The notes beneath the pieces are model-generated. The model was not told where the DNA came from. It searched no databases and saw nothing but the letters and a program-made list of their open reading frames with translations. A DNA stretch of 64,000 nucleotides from Lepidodermella squamata (lineage: Eukaryota; Gastrotricha), in contig JBLDXI010000042.1 in assembly GCA_047495785.1 (NCBI GenBank), positions 3,720,001 to 3,784,000 of the forward strand, read 5' to 3'. A program made the translations under genes and the position numbers. This document shows, piece by piece, positions 10,708 through 21,686 of this stretch. The first letter of the stretch is position 1; each line of letters opens with the position of its first letter.

Positions 10708-13700
10708 ATGTCTACTGAATCAGCTGAGCTAAGTATAAAGCCAGGAGATGTTTTTCCGTCCCGAGATTACATCGTGGACAATTGGTTACCCCGGTTTCGG
10801 GACCAAACTTTGGAGCCGTTCATCAGCCGTGGCACTGACAAGTCTGTTCTGCGTCTCATTTGTACTCATGGCTATAAACGCAAGGCGCAAATCACCAATG
10901 GCGAGCGTCCGAATCAAAATTTGGCTTACTTGGCTTGTCCGGCAAAAATCACCGGCACTGCGACGAAGGACGGGCATATGAAAATCAACCAAGTCGTGCG
11001 CTGCCATAGCCACGACATCTCGGAGGAGCGGTACGCCACCTACTGTTTCAACCGAAAACTCGACGAGGCGAAGAAGGCTGAGATCCTGTCCCATTTGAAG
11101 AACAACGCGAAAGCGTTGACAATCGCCCATCATGTGAGCAATGAAACCAACAAGCTCATCACCGCCAAGCAAATTCACAATTTAGCCCAGGTAAATGAGC
11201 CTAATGCCTCTCCGAATTTCGCTAATTACGCCGTTTTGTTACAGAAACACCGCATCAGCCCTGACGAAAGCAGACGTGTTCTGGACGAGACACTGGCAGC
11301 TGTGCAGGAGGGCGACGGCATCGTGCGCACCACCCGTGACGCGAACGGTAACGTCGACGTGCTCTTCATTGCGACACCGTCGATGATTAACGACATGAAC
11401 AAGCTCAAGCCGAACACCATCTTACTTGATACGACTTTTAAGACGAATGTCGAAAAGTAAAAGCTGTGTACGTTTGTTTACGTCTGTCCTCTCACTGGCG
11501 GCACTCGAGTCGCAGGCGTGTCTCTCCTAGCTGACGAATGCTCGCAAAATGTCAAGTCCATGCTGCAAGAGTTCAACAATTTGTATGGCGCTGGGCCGTG
11601 GTTTTTTATCGTTGACAAAGACTTTGATCAAATTGACATACTCCGCGAAATTTTTCCGGACTGTATCATTTTGCTGTGCATTTTCCACGCCTTGAAGTAT
11701 ATGAGAAACGTCATCGCTACGATTCGAAACAATGAAGTCAACGACCTGCAGCAATTCAAGTGCGAAGTGTTCGACGGTTTCAAGGCGATGGTCGGTTCTA
11801 AGCGCGAGGAGTTTTTTGAAACGGCCGTCGGCAGTTGGCGTGCGCTGGTTCAACCGCACGTCACCGTGAAAATCGTGCGCACGGCTGAGCAGCCGCTGGC
11901 CGATTACTTCGAGCGCAACTGGCTTAATTGCGTCGAAATGTGGGCCCTTTTCGCCCGCCGCACGCCGCAGTTACCCGATCATGCTCACTAACACGACTGG
12001 GCGCGTTGAACGATTTTTCGGCTCGTTGAAGGAAGAAATGTGCGCCGGTTTCTCAACCAAGCCACCGATGCCAGTTTTCATTCCGTTTCTGATTTCGTTT
12101 ATCGAGCGCCGCCGGGCCGAGAAAACCGTTGTGAAGCGCGCTGTTCGCCGAGGTGACCAGTTTGAACAATTGCTCGATAAAGCATCTTACGAAATTTCAT
12201 CGTAAGTTATTTTCAGAATTTGTAGAAAAAATTGTAAAATTTCTGTTTTTTAGCTATGCCCTGGCGGAATTTCACGGCTCATTGAAGCGATCCGTTACTC
12301 GTTCAATGGCTTTGGTTCACGGCGTTGGTGTTCGTGAAAAGTTCGAAAATGGCGATCAGGCAGACTATAATACCACGCCGAGCAAGTGCTCCTGCACGTT
12401 CTACATGAGCATGGCCTTGCCGTGTCATCACATCTTGTTCTTACGATCGAAGCACGACGAGCCGTTGTTTGACAAGATGCTGTTCCACAGCAAGTATTTC
12501 AATGATTTTATTCGCCCGGTCAACGGTGGCGAGCCAGTCAATGCTAACTTTCGTCCGGTTGAGGCCGATTTCGACGCAGAATTCGCGGCCTACAGATTCA
12601 CCGAGACAACTTTCAAGCCGAGAGCAGGGCGCAGACCGGCTGATAACGCCGGTCGTTATCGAAAAATGTCACAGCTGACCCTGGTTATTGCTGACCTCGC
12701 CTCGCAACACCCAAATCGTGTCTTCGACCGATACTATTCGCAATTGGAAAAGTTGGCTGATTTGATTCGAGCCCAGAAAAATTTCGAAATTGTTGTGAAG
12801 GTAATGACGTCTTGTTTTATTGCTTGTTTGCAAGTGGACTAAACTGAAAATTTGTTAGGACCTTCCGGTGGGTGATGAAGAAGCGACGCCTCGTCAGCCG
12901 GGCGAGCAGCAGCAGCAGCAGCAGCAGCCGGGCGAGCAGCAGCAGCAGCAGCAGCAGCCGGGCGAGCAGCAGCAGCAGCAGCCGGGCGATCAGCAGCAGC
13001 AGCAGCCGGGCGATCAGCAGCAGGCACCGGGTGACAACAACATCAACAACACGCCGACACAGTCACCGGTGGAACCCGCCGCCTTTGAGGCGCCCGCTGA
13101 CGCTCATTCGTCACTTCCGGGACCAATCACCGACGAGCTCGGCTTGCGCGAGCAGGATTACCTCGTGCTGCGCACTGACACCTACCTGGGCGACGAGCAC
13201 ATGCACGCGGCGAACAAGTTGTTCAACATGATGCGGGCCGAGGGCGTTGATGCTGCTACGCCGCTGTTGTCACAACTGCAGTTTCCGCCTACCACTGCAG
13301 AAACCGTTCAACTACATCATTGCGGGTCGGACCACTGGGTCGCCACTACGACGATAACCGTCGGCAAACTTCCGGCTGGTGTCAAACTGATGAACAGCCT
13401 GATCGGGCCGTTATCCGAATCGCTGAAAGTTCAAATCGCCCAAAGATACGCCGCGCATGCTGTTGACGGCGCCATCAGCGTCCACGTCTTGCCGGTGCCT
13501 CAGCAATCGAATGGCTTTGATTGCGGCGTTTACGCCATTGCGTATTGTGTCGAAATTTTGACGGGTAATGACCCGTCTCGAGTGGTCTTCGACCCGGCCG
13601 CCATGCGTCACCACCTCTTGCAGTGTTTCAACGATCGCCAGCTCAGCCGGTTTCCGTCCAAGCCGAAGAAAGGAAAAAGTGCAGCAATCAAAGTCGAACT

Positions 13701-13821
13701 AGTTCCTCTCCGCCCGACGACGACTGACTACTTGCCAGGTGAAGGCCTTAGTTTTAAACAAGGGAAGGACTCTGGTCGCATGAAAGGGAAGCCGCAAATG
13801 CCCTTCAACCGTAAAAAATAA
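10708..13821 (+). pseudogene. MULE transposase-Ulp1 fusion, broken by one stop and one frameshift
   Basis: Coding blocks 10708-12201, 12254-12800 and 12859-13821 are joined across 52- and 58-bp introns. In order: an N-terminal Cys/His DNA-binding region of WRKY-GCM/FAR1 type (HGYKRK, ACPAKI, VVRCHSHD); the DDE-type catalytic core with first Asp in LLDTTFKTN, second in IVDKDFDQ, a CIFHALK word and Glu in GRVERFFGSLK; a SWIM finger (CSC, then LPCHHIL); a Gln-rich PGEQQQ repeat; and a Ulp1/C48 cysteine protease with His in DHWV and Cys in SNGFDCGVYAIAYC. The position usually held by the catalytic Asp reads Asn (KLMNSL). A TAA interrupts the frame at 11458-11460, just after the first Asp, and the frame shifts between about 11960 and 11985, so no full protein is made as written. 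Everything else stays open. Confidence 0.85.
12896..13030 (+). repeat. Gln-rich minisatellite inside the MULE gene
   Basis: Tandem 18-27-bp units of CCGGGCGAGCAG plus CAG triplets encode repeated PGEQQQ/PGDQQQ. They form a flexible linker between the transposase and protease domains. Length variation between element copies is expected. Confidence 0.8.
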
Positions 13822-13924
13822 CTTACTGTTTTTTGTTTCTTTTTTGTATTTTGAGTAATGGCTAATGGCTAGAGGAAAAATGGGTTAATAAACCGTTTCC
13901 GCTTTGTTACCTGGTGTCTTAATC

Positions 13925-14065
13925 GGTTTTAACGCGTGTGTTGAAATAGCCAATAGCGCGCACGCACCACTTAACACCACTTGTTCGAGTAGCCAGTCAC
14001 GCAAACACACTGTGTTCGAATAGCAATTGCGTGACACACAATTCTGTGTCCGAATAGCCACATCC
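13925..14065 (-). repeat. Right terminal inverted repeat of the MULE
   Basis: Read on the minus strand it starts GGATGTGGCTATTCGGACAC and continues through about four subrepeats of the same kind as the left end. It is shorter than the left repeat and its inner units are more diverged. Confidence 0.8.
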
Positions 14066-14074
14066 AATTAATAA

Positions 14075-14773
14075 TGCCCCACGCAATAAATTCTGATGTT
14101 ATTTTGTTTTGCGCAGTTGACATATTTTGGGTAATCTGAGTCGGGGAATTTCGGTGGATATTCCTAAAGTGTGGCGGAATCAAGCTAGTGTCTCCACCTG
14201 AATGAATAGTGTCTCCAGACTTTTAAGCAATACTTTGGGGAATCCTATTTGAGGTCCTGTTTGATTTCAAAATTGATTTAAAATCCTCAAGAAAAACTGA
14301 GTAAGAACATTTTTGAATCCAAGAGTCGTCCTTCTTCAAGTCAACACATTTTTGCGATCTGCTGGAAAATACAGAAAACTGCACGTATATGGTCATTTAA
14401 TTTTTCCAAGTTGGTAATCCCCATTTTTCATTTGAGTATGTCGCCATTGAAGATACCACATTTTATATATGCAATCAAATGAAAACGGGTATATTTGGAT
14501 CAAATGATTCATTGCAGCTTATTTCTAAGAATAGCATTATTTATGTACCACAACGCCACGCCTTTTTTGTTTCCCCAGCTGCGCCAATATTTTTTACTGA
14601 TCATGAATCACCGTGTAGTGCGAAATATCGATCAGTCAGCGGCCGCCCACGGCGCGCGCCCTAAAATATGATTCACCCTCTCGCAGCTCGTTATTGCGCC
14701 GCTAACCATTGATAGAAAGAAATATAGGCATCCAGTACTCTGCTTCGCGCTTCCTCTCATGACCCGCCGATGG
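14075..14773. other. Intergenic, upstream of copine
   Basis: No coding region is recognised. A GC-rich patch lies near 14635-14660. The stretch ends at the copine TATA box. Confidence 0.5.
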
Positions 14774-14780
14774 TATATAA
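14774..14780 (+). promoter_or_regulatory. TATA box of the copine gene
   Basis: TATATAA lies 123 bases before the ATG at 14903, which places a start site near 14805. Confidence 0.6.
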
Positions 14781-14902
14781 GGAGCGCCAATTGCCGTCAT
14801 ATGAAATCTTCATTCGGCTTATTGTTTGATCTGTAAAAAAGACTCCTGCTTTTCGTCTCAACAACTAAATTATCTAATATTTCTGCCATCGATAAAAAAG
14901 AC

Positions 14903-16673
14903 ATGAGTGTTGTGGAGCCGCAAGCGAGCGTCGTCGAGCTGACGATTTCTTGCCGAAGGCTCTTGGACATGGACCTGTTCTCGAAATCCGACCCTATGTG
15001 CGTCGTCTTCCTCAAAAACCCAGTTCGAAAGACCTGGGCCGAAATCGGCCGCACTGAAACAGTTTGGGACAACCTCAATCCAGAATTCTCTCGAAAAATA
15101 ATCGTGCCTTTCGCATTCGAGGAATACCAAATGCTGCGTTTCGAGTTGTATGACATCGATGCGGAAGATACGGATCTGTCGAAACACGACTTTCTCGGCA
15201 GTCTCGATGTTTCACTAAGCGAAATAGTCGCATCAAATGGCTTGAAAGCGTTCGAACGGCCTTTAGAGGGCAAGAAAGGTAAGGGCAAGCATGGCACTAT
15301 CCGAATCGTAGCCGAGGAAGTTTCCAGCTGCCGCGACGAGTTTTGCCTACAACTCGGGGCAAAAGATCTACCGCTTAGTTACTTCGGCCTTGGAAATCTG
15401 ATGGGCTGGAGTTCGTATTTCTACGAAATTCACAAAACGACCGAATCAACCGGCTACTCCCTAATCTATCGAAGCGAGACTGTGAAGGCTTATCGGGCAG
15501 TTTCTTGGAAGCAAGTCACTCTCAACAGCTATACTCTGTGCAACGGCGATTTAGATCGGAGTTTGAAAATCACCCTCAAGCGATATCGATCAAATGGTTC
15601 GCACAAGAAAATCGGCGAATGCAACACTACAATCCGAAGTTTGATGGATTTGACGAGCGATCACTCAATGCCTTGCCAGCTCCGCTTGACATCCAACAAA
15701 ACAACCACCTTCACGCTCATTTCATTCAGCAAGGGGTCACACTCGACTTTTCTCGACTTCATTCGGATAGGGTAATTAGATTTCATGTCTTAGACTTCAA
15801 AATCGAATTGTTTCCTATTTTAGGGGTGTGGATATGCATTGTTTCGTTGCGATCGATTTTACGTCATCTAACGGAGCTCCGACTCATCCTAATTCGCTCC
15901 ACTACATGAATCCTAGAGAGCCGAATCAATATCAAACTGCTTTACGATCTGTGCTTGAAATCATTCAAGATTACGATTCTGACAAGCAGTTCCCAGTTCT
16001 CGGATTTGGAGCCCTAATCCCGCCAAGTTGGCAAGTCAGCCATCAGTTTTTCGTGAATATGAGCCCGACCAATCCTTACTGCTATGGTGTTGAGGGAGTA
16101 ATGGAAGCCTACGCCAGAGCCTTGCCCGTCGTTCGTCTTCATGGCCCGACCAACTTCGCGCCGATCATCAGTCACGTCGCAAGGTTCGCCACCACCCATC
16201 GCGACGGCACTCACTATTTCGTTCTGCTCATAATCACCGATGGCCTCATTTCGGACATGCCTCAAACTACAGACGCTATTGTTGCGGCGAGTGGTCTACC
16301 TATTTCGATTATCATTGTCGGGGTCGGCTCAGCTGATTTCTCGGCAATGGACGTTCTCGATGCAGACGATGAGCCACTTATCGATTCTCAGGGTAGGAAA
16401 ATGCAACGTGATATCGTTCAGTTTGTGCCTTTCAACGAAATCTTGCGGCGAGCTAACAACAGTATGACCCTCGCGAAGGTGGATCTAGCTCGAGAGGTTC
16501 TATTCGAAATTCCTGGTCAATTTCTCAGCTACATGAAGTCCATCGGCGTGACGGCGGAAATGTTAGCTGCGAGAGGTCCTTACATTCCGAGAGAAAACAG
16601 CGAATTACACGTTGCTGACATGCAAAGATCGGCTACCTTGCTTTCAAATCTGACTAGCGTGAGTCAACGATAG
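14903..16673 (+). CDS. Copine (C2-C2-vWA phospholipid-binding protein)
   Basis: Two exons, 14903-15771 and 15824-16673, joined in phase 2 across a 52-bp intron, give 572 residues, the normal copine length. Copines are cytosolic proteins that bind membrane phospholipid in a calcium-dependent way. C2A (about 10-130) keeps acidic ligands in SKSDP and YDIDAED. C2B (about 145-270) has lost them: where copines read KSDPF and YDYDSNGSHD this protein has NLMGWSS and KRYRSNGSHKK. The vWA domain (about 300-520) begins CFVAIDFTSSNG, with a MIDAS-like DxTxS, has the PTN Thr and ends with LLIITDG. TATATAA lies upstream and AATAAA at 16852. Calcium response probably runs through C2A alone; this is inference. 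Confidence 0.92.
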
Positions 16674-16851
16674 CCTGTTACTATTCTGGTTTCGAAAGCT
16701 ATCCTCCATTCTTCAAGTCTGCTGCTCTATCAATCACAGATACGTTGTGTCCCGTAATAATCTCTTGCCCTCTCTTGCCAATGTTGCATTTTTGTGCTTT
16801 TTATGCGAAATCGATGAATTATTTTTGTGGTTACCATTCACCCAGCGGAAG

Positions 16852-16857
16852 AATAAA
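16852..16857 (+). terminator. Polyadenylation signal of copine
   Basis: AATAAA lies about 180 bases after the copine stop. Confidence 0.5.
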
Positions 16858-17020
16858 ACAATTTACAAGTGTTTTTATTTAATTCGGATTAAGTTAACTG
16901 ATTTAAGAGAGCATCCGAAATCCGAAGTCTTGGATCGCTTGAGAGCCAGTTAGGCAGCAAGAAGCTTGAAGCTTGTGCAACTTATTCAAGCATATCCATA
17001 AGACAGTAATCTTGAGCTTA

Positions 17021-18572
17021 TCATTCTAGCTTTAGCTTTTTATCATTTTCGTCCATATTTTCGTCATCATCCGTGCAGAATTTCCCTCCGAGCAGTGCTA
17101 CGTTTGGAATGGGTGCAATGCGAGGTGCAGAGATTGGTCTCTCTCCAGGTCTAGCAGCGGCGTTGTAGTCGTGGGTTTCCGTATAATCCGCATAGACCAA
17201 TCGATCGCCCCTCACGTCAACCAAAACTCGACCAGCACCTCGATTATTCACATTACTTCCTTCATTCAAATCGAAAGCTAATTGCCCTCTCCGCTCTCCG
17301 GTCAGCGCATGCAGTTTTTCAGGCCCATGTAAGCCGGATTCGATAACAGCCCTGGCTTCGCTTCGCTGCTGATCTACCTGCGCCATTCTATTCGCCACCA
17401 CTTCTTTGTCCAACGAAACACCGTTCACAACTTGCTTTTGTTGCTGTTGCAGAGATGCTTTCTCTTGAGTCGCTTGCTTTATCGACACCCGAGCCCGCTC
17501 CAATTTATCAAGATTATCAGGCTTTACCTGTTCCTGCACTAGCTTCTTCGTCGGTCCTGAGTTCAGCTCCTGAAGTTTTTTGGAAATGGCTTGCTGTTTT
17601 TCATCGGTTAATTTGTTTCCTTCAACTGATTTCGACTCCTTGACGAGATTTTGATTGACCTTGTTTGTATAGGCAGTAGTGCGCACCGCTGCTCCTCTTG
17701 CACATTCTGCTGTAGTCGCGACCGTAGCAGAAGCAGCGGCTGTTAGAAGCGTTCGTTTCAAGTCAACCTAACAACAAAGTTTGTTATGCCTAACGTTAAA
17801 ACAAAGCTCTACCTTAGAAATATCGAAGTCATTTTCAACTGCTTGAATTGACACGTCCGTTAGACCAGCAGTTGTCGCCTGAGATGTAACCCTGGCTACT
17901 CCTTGAACTATACTACTCGATACGTTTTGAGTCGCTGCACTGACCGCTTGTCCTGACGCGCCGCCGACTAGGCCACAAACTGCGCCAATACCAACGGCCT
18001 TTGCGAACGAACCAGCTGAAACGTCTTCGCCTTTCACAGCTTTGGCTGTCTCGGAAACCACCCCACTGACAACTCCCGTTGAAGCTCCAGCTCCGATCTG
18101 AATGCCAACTTTAGCAGCAGTGCTAGCAGTTTTGGCCAGTACAGTGCCTCCAACACTGAGGCCACCTGAAGCTACCCCGATCACAGAACCGACGGCAACG
18201 TCCGAGGCCAAATCCTTTGCGTTCATTCTCTCGCCAGCGATTTTTTTAGAGAGTGGATTTGAAATAAAGGACGCGCCACCCCCAATCATCACGCCGCCAG
18301 CAATAATTGCAGCTACGCCACCAGTTAGAACTGTGAGAGCGACACCTCCTGTTAAAAATTGTTAAAAAGTCGAAAATGGTGATGACTCTCAGAATAATAG
18401 CATCACCTCCAACTAGACCAGCCCCGGCAACAACTGAGAGCGCGCCTTTAATAAAAGAAGCCTTAAGAGATTCTTGACATCTGCAGCTGCAAGCAGCGGG
18501 GTCTTCGCACATCTTTCGATTTACGTACTTGCCACGACATTTATTTCCGCGACAAGCAGAGCATTTCCCCAT
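17021..18572 (-). CDS. Unrecognised Cys-rich, Gly/Ala-rich protein
   Basis: Three minus-strand exons, 18572-18407, 18348-17813 and 17767-17021, join cleanly (phases 1 and 0; introns 58 and 45 bp) into 482 residues. I do not recognise the family. The first 35 residues are a compact cysteine module (CSACRGNKC, then CEDPAACSCRC) that may bind zinc. Residues about 40-235 are Gly/Ala/Val-rich, with long hydrophobic stretches around GVALTVLTGGVAA and GVVSGVV, resembling membrane-associated glycine-zipper regions. Residues about 260-400 are charged and Gln/Lys-rich, probably helical or coiled coil. A short folded-looking block (VLVDVRGDRLVYADYTE) precedes a Pro-rich stretch and an acidic tail. No signal peptide is seen. 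It converges on copine, with about 350 bp between the stops. Confidence 0.75.
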
Positions 18573-20004
18573 GTTGTAAATAAAAACAACCCTGTGGTGT
18601 GGAAAACGAAAAACGAAAATTCTTTAGAGGTTGGGGTTACCTCTGAAAAAACTCTTTAGCATAACGGAGGTCGAGAAGCAGGCCCCGAATCGAGAGCAGG
18701 GGTTTTAGTCATCTGAATCAACGGTCATTGGATGAATAAAAAGGAGAAGATCTCCATGTGCGATTGAGAATTAATTAAGAAAAAAATCAAAGATTTAAAG
18801 ACCCAAGAGTGCAAAAATGTCTGCAAAAATATATATAAAAAAACATATGGAAGGACATGGGGTTGGAAAGGAGGAACTTGGTAATTTTTTTCGAAGTGAA
18901 GAAGTGAAGTGCTAAAGGAAAAAAGAAAGGGTGTAGGTACATTTTCCTATCATCATTTTTGGGACTTTCACCAACCGGAAACCGGAAAATTCTAATTTCA
19001 CCAAAATTTCACCATCAAATTAGGGCTTTCGCCAACGAAACGGAAACTGCTATCAATTTGGGTAATTTTGCCAACAAAATACGGGATCTTTTCATAGTGA
19101 ATGAATTTATTCGAGCTGGATTTGCAACAAAATGCGACACGCGACTACGTATTAAGCCACCCGGCGCCATATCCCCCAACGCCCAATATAATATTATTTA
19201 GTTTAAAAAATAAAAAAAACCCATAGGTTCCCCTGTCTTCATTTTTTAGTTTCTGCTCAAAAATAGTAGAGGTGGCCCTTTATCTAACGATACCAGGTTA
19301 ACGATTCCCTCCCAGATAATTTTAAAAAATTAACCTAAAAGGGCCATAAATGCTCATTTTTGGCAAGAATGACTGCCATTCTTCTGCCGAGGTTAACTCG
19401 TCCGGAACAGTTTCTACATTTTAGAAAAATTATAATAGTTTATCCACGTTGAGAATTTTCTCTATCTGGCGATATATACAGTTTGTCTGATATATATTTA
19501 ATTTCGCTTTTCCGATTTTTTCGGACGTGCAACTTGGACTTCGAATTCTCTCGCCGCGTTGCTTCATTCAGAGATATCCTAGCAAACAGGTCGATTTCAT
19601 CTACTCGCAGAAAATTAATTTTTCATTGTGAAATTCCATTTTATAAAACAAAATGAAATGGAATTTTATTATTGAAAATTAATTTTCTGCGAGCAGATGA
19701 AATCGACCCGTTTGCTAGGATATCTCTGAATGAAGCAACGCGGCGAGAGAATTCGAAGTCCAAGTTGCACGTCCGAAAAAATCGGAAAAGCGAAATACAA
19801 TACTTGCCGCACAAATTTCACGCTATTTTCGATAAATTCTCTATCAAAAATTTGACATTTCGCCACGTTTTTTTTTACTGACTGAATCCCGTCGTTTTTC
19901 ACGCGCATTTTTTAGCGATAAAAGTCGAACCAATAATTATCATCGAACAAATCATCAAAAACAGTGTAGTAGTTGGTTAAATACGGCGCTTCAGGTTGAA
20001 AAAA
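18573..20004. other. Intergenic with a long inverted repeat
   Basis: No coding region is recognised. Simple A-rich text lies near 18770-18950, and a long hairpin repeat at 19501-19796 is listed separately. Confidence 0.5.
19501..19796. repeat. Near-perfect inverted repeat, about 124-bp arms
   Basis: Left arm 19501-19624 and right arm 19673-19796 are reverse complements with only a few differences (for example ACAGGTCG against CGACCCGT). The 48-bp centre, around AAATTCCATTTT and AAAATGAAATGG, is itself partly self-complementary. No clear target duplication flanks it. It may be a foldback MITE or a hairpin source. Confidence 0.85.
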
Positions 20005-21400
20005 TTAATTGTCGCCTCGACCGCGATGCAGGCCATTCATCGCCAAATAGTCAGTTAACCGAGTCTAGAAATACCGAAATAAAATAAATTAAATTAAAAT
20101 GAACAGAAATACCGGAAAATCCGTCATAATTCCATGAACGCCTTTTCCCAGCGCGACTTCAAAATGTTCCGGCTGTTGAACAACCCAAACAATGATTCGA
20201 ACACCTCGACGCTCAAGGTGCGAAAATAAATGTCGATTAAAAAGAGCTCTGGAAAAAATTAAATATTTTTCGGAAAATTAATCCTCCACAAATATTACTT
20301 GTGAACTACTCTCAACGTCCCTTCCAATAACTTTTCGGAGAAAGTTGTTGCGACGTCTGGGGTTAAACTGAAACAATTGAAAATCATGAATATTCGCGAA
20401 ATTCCAAGAAAGACTAACCCCATATCCGAATACTGAAACGGCAGTTCGAAGAAGCCTTCCCGAAGCGGCATAAACGGAAGCAGCCCGAGGTAGAAAGACA
20501 CCACAATAGTGATGACTCGTTGAAATGAGAATATTTTATGTACATCAGGATTCTAGAAAAAAACATTTCAAAAAACGAAATTAATCAGGGGAAAGCGCTA
20601 ACCAGGTCAAACGCTTTTCGCGCCTTTGTTTCGTCGTTATTGCCCCAAATCGTAATATCAGCTCGGTCGTATTTTCTTATCAGCCGATCAACTTCGTAAA
20701 TAATAACATCCGACCCGACTTTTGTGTCAATATTGACCGGGACGTCGGGAAATTCGCGAAACACATCCTCGAGGAGCGGAATTTTTCGATCGTCTCCCTT
20801 AGCAATATGACCTAGATTCGGACAAGTTTCAATTTTCATAGTTTTCTTCGGAATTTTTTTCAATTTCTTACTAGGCTCGAAGTGAAGTCGTAATTCAGGT
20901 TTCAGAAGAGGCAAATCTTCGTACAAAACGTCTTCGATATTTACGTTAACACCGGTGAGTCCTAATTGGAAACAATTATATAAAAAATGGATGGTAAAAT
21001 TCAAACAAACTGAGCAAATTGGAGTCGTGGGAAACCACAACCTGACCGTCCTTAGTTGCATGGCAATCCAGCTCAAGCAGATCAGTCCCCAGCTCAACAG
21101 CACTACTAGTAAAATTGATTAAAATTTGAGAAAAATAATCTATAAAAATTCGATTTACTGTCTGAATGCACCGATTGTATTTTCGAGTTGTTCACCGGCT
21201 CCTGCGATCGGGAAAAATTTCAAAGAAATTATAGAAATTTCGAGGGAAAATATCTAACCTCCTCTATGACTGCAATGAAGAGTTCGAAATCTGATGAATT
21301 TTTTGCGATGAAGAAGGCCAGGAAATCGCCAAAGAATAAACGACGTCAAAGCGTAGACCAGGCCAAAAGAGCCGATGTAAAACCCGAGGCTGGTCTCCAT
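20005..21400 (-). CDS. Glycerophosphodiester phosphodiesterase, GDPD1/GDE4-like
   Basis: Eight minus-strand exons: 21400-21259, 21201-21159, 21102-21011, 20961-20603, 20552-20419, 20367-20299, 20248-20113 and 20064-20005. All phases agree, introns are 48-57 bp, and the product is 344 residues. An N-terminal membrane anchor is followed by the GDPD TIM-barrel signature: SHRGGAGEQLENT (catalytic His-Arg and Glu-Asn), then GTDLLELDCHATKDGQVVVS, then HDSNL. Later blocks match the GDE4 branch: a membrane-like segment ending FYLGLLPFMPLRE, then RIIVWVVQQPEHF and GVHGIMTDFP. Animal members release lysophosphatidic acid or hydrolyse glycerophosphodiesters at internal membranes. The ATG comes directly after a TGTTTTAG acceptor, so the mRNA must gain a leader from an upstream exon or by trans-splicing. 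Confidence 0.9.
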
Positions 21401-21667
21401 CTAAAACACAAAAATTATTCACGTGTGTTAAATTCCGGCTCTTTGGATCACACATAAAAAATGCGTATAATGCCGCAAAAAAACAGAAGAGTCACGTTAC
21501 AATTTAATCCACGTGTCGTTCACGAAAAAAACTTCTTATTATACAATGAAAACGCTGCCGTGCAATCGATACCTATATAGACGAGTATTGATTGCGAAAA
21601 AAATCGTGGTTCAAAGTCAATTATTTAAATTGCACGGGCACGAAAGAAAAACGGTTCACCATCTGCA

Positions 21668-21686
21668 TGTGTGTGTGTGTGTGTGT
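21668..21686. repeat. (TG)n microsatellite
   Basis: Nineteen bases of uninterrupted TG dinucleotide. Confidence 0.9.

Larger units (their letters stand above)
10355..14065 (+). mobile_element. Complete MULE (Mutator-like) DNA transposon with Ulp1 protease
   Basis: A 3711-bp element flanked by a perfect 9-bp target site duplication AATTAATAA (10346-10354 and 14066-14074), the hallmark of Mutator-like insertions. The ends are inverted repeats: GGACGAAGC at the left answers GGATGTGGC read inward from the right, and both continue TATTCGGACACAG. The TIRs consist of degenerate 30-35-bp subrepeats. Inside lies one spliced gene for a MULE transposase with SWIM finger, Gln-rich linker and Ulp1-type peptidase. 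The identical duplication and recognisable ends suggest fairly recent insertion, though the coding region now carries two lesions. The architecture recalls Foldback/NOF-type MULEs of animals; this assignment is inference. Confidence 0.9.

Noticed and set aside
12872-13231. Ser-rich and Ala-rich frames over the CAG repeats
   Set aside because: Alternative readings of the Gln-rich minisatellite inside the MULE gene; only the Gln frame joins to the transposase and protease.
20005-21400. Acceptor at 21105 for GDPD exon 3
   Set aside because: The next AG, three bases on, gives FRHAVELGTD, which matches the family spacing better than FRHSAVELGTD.
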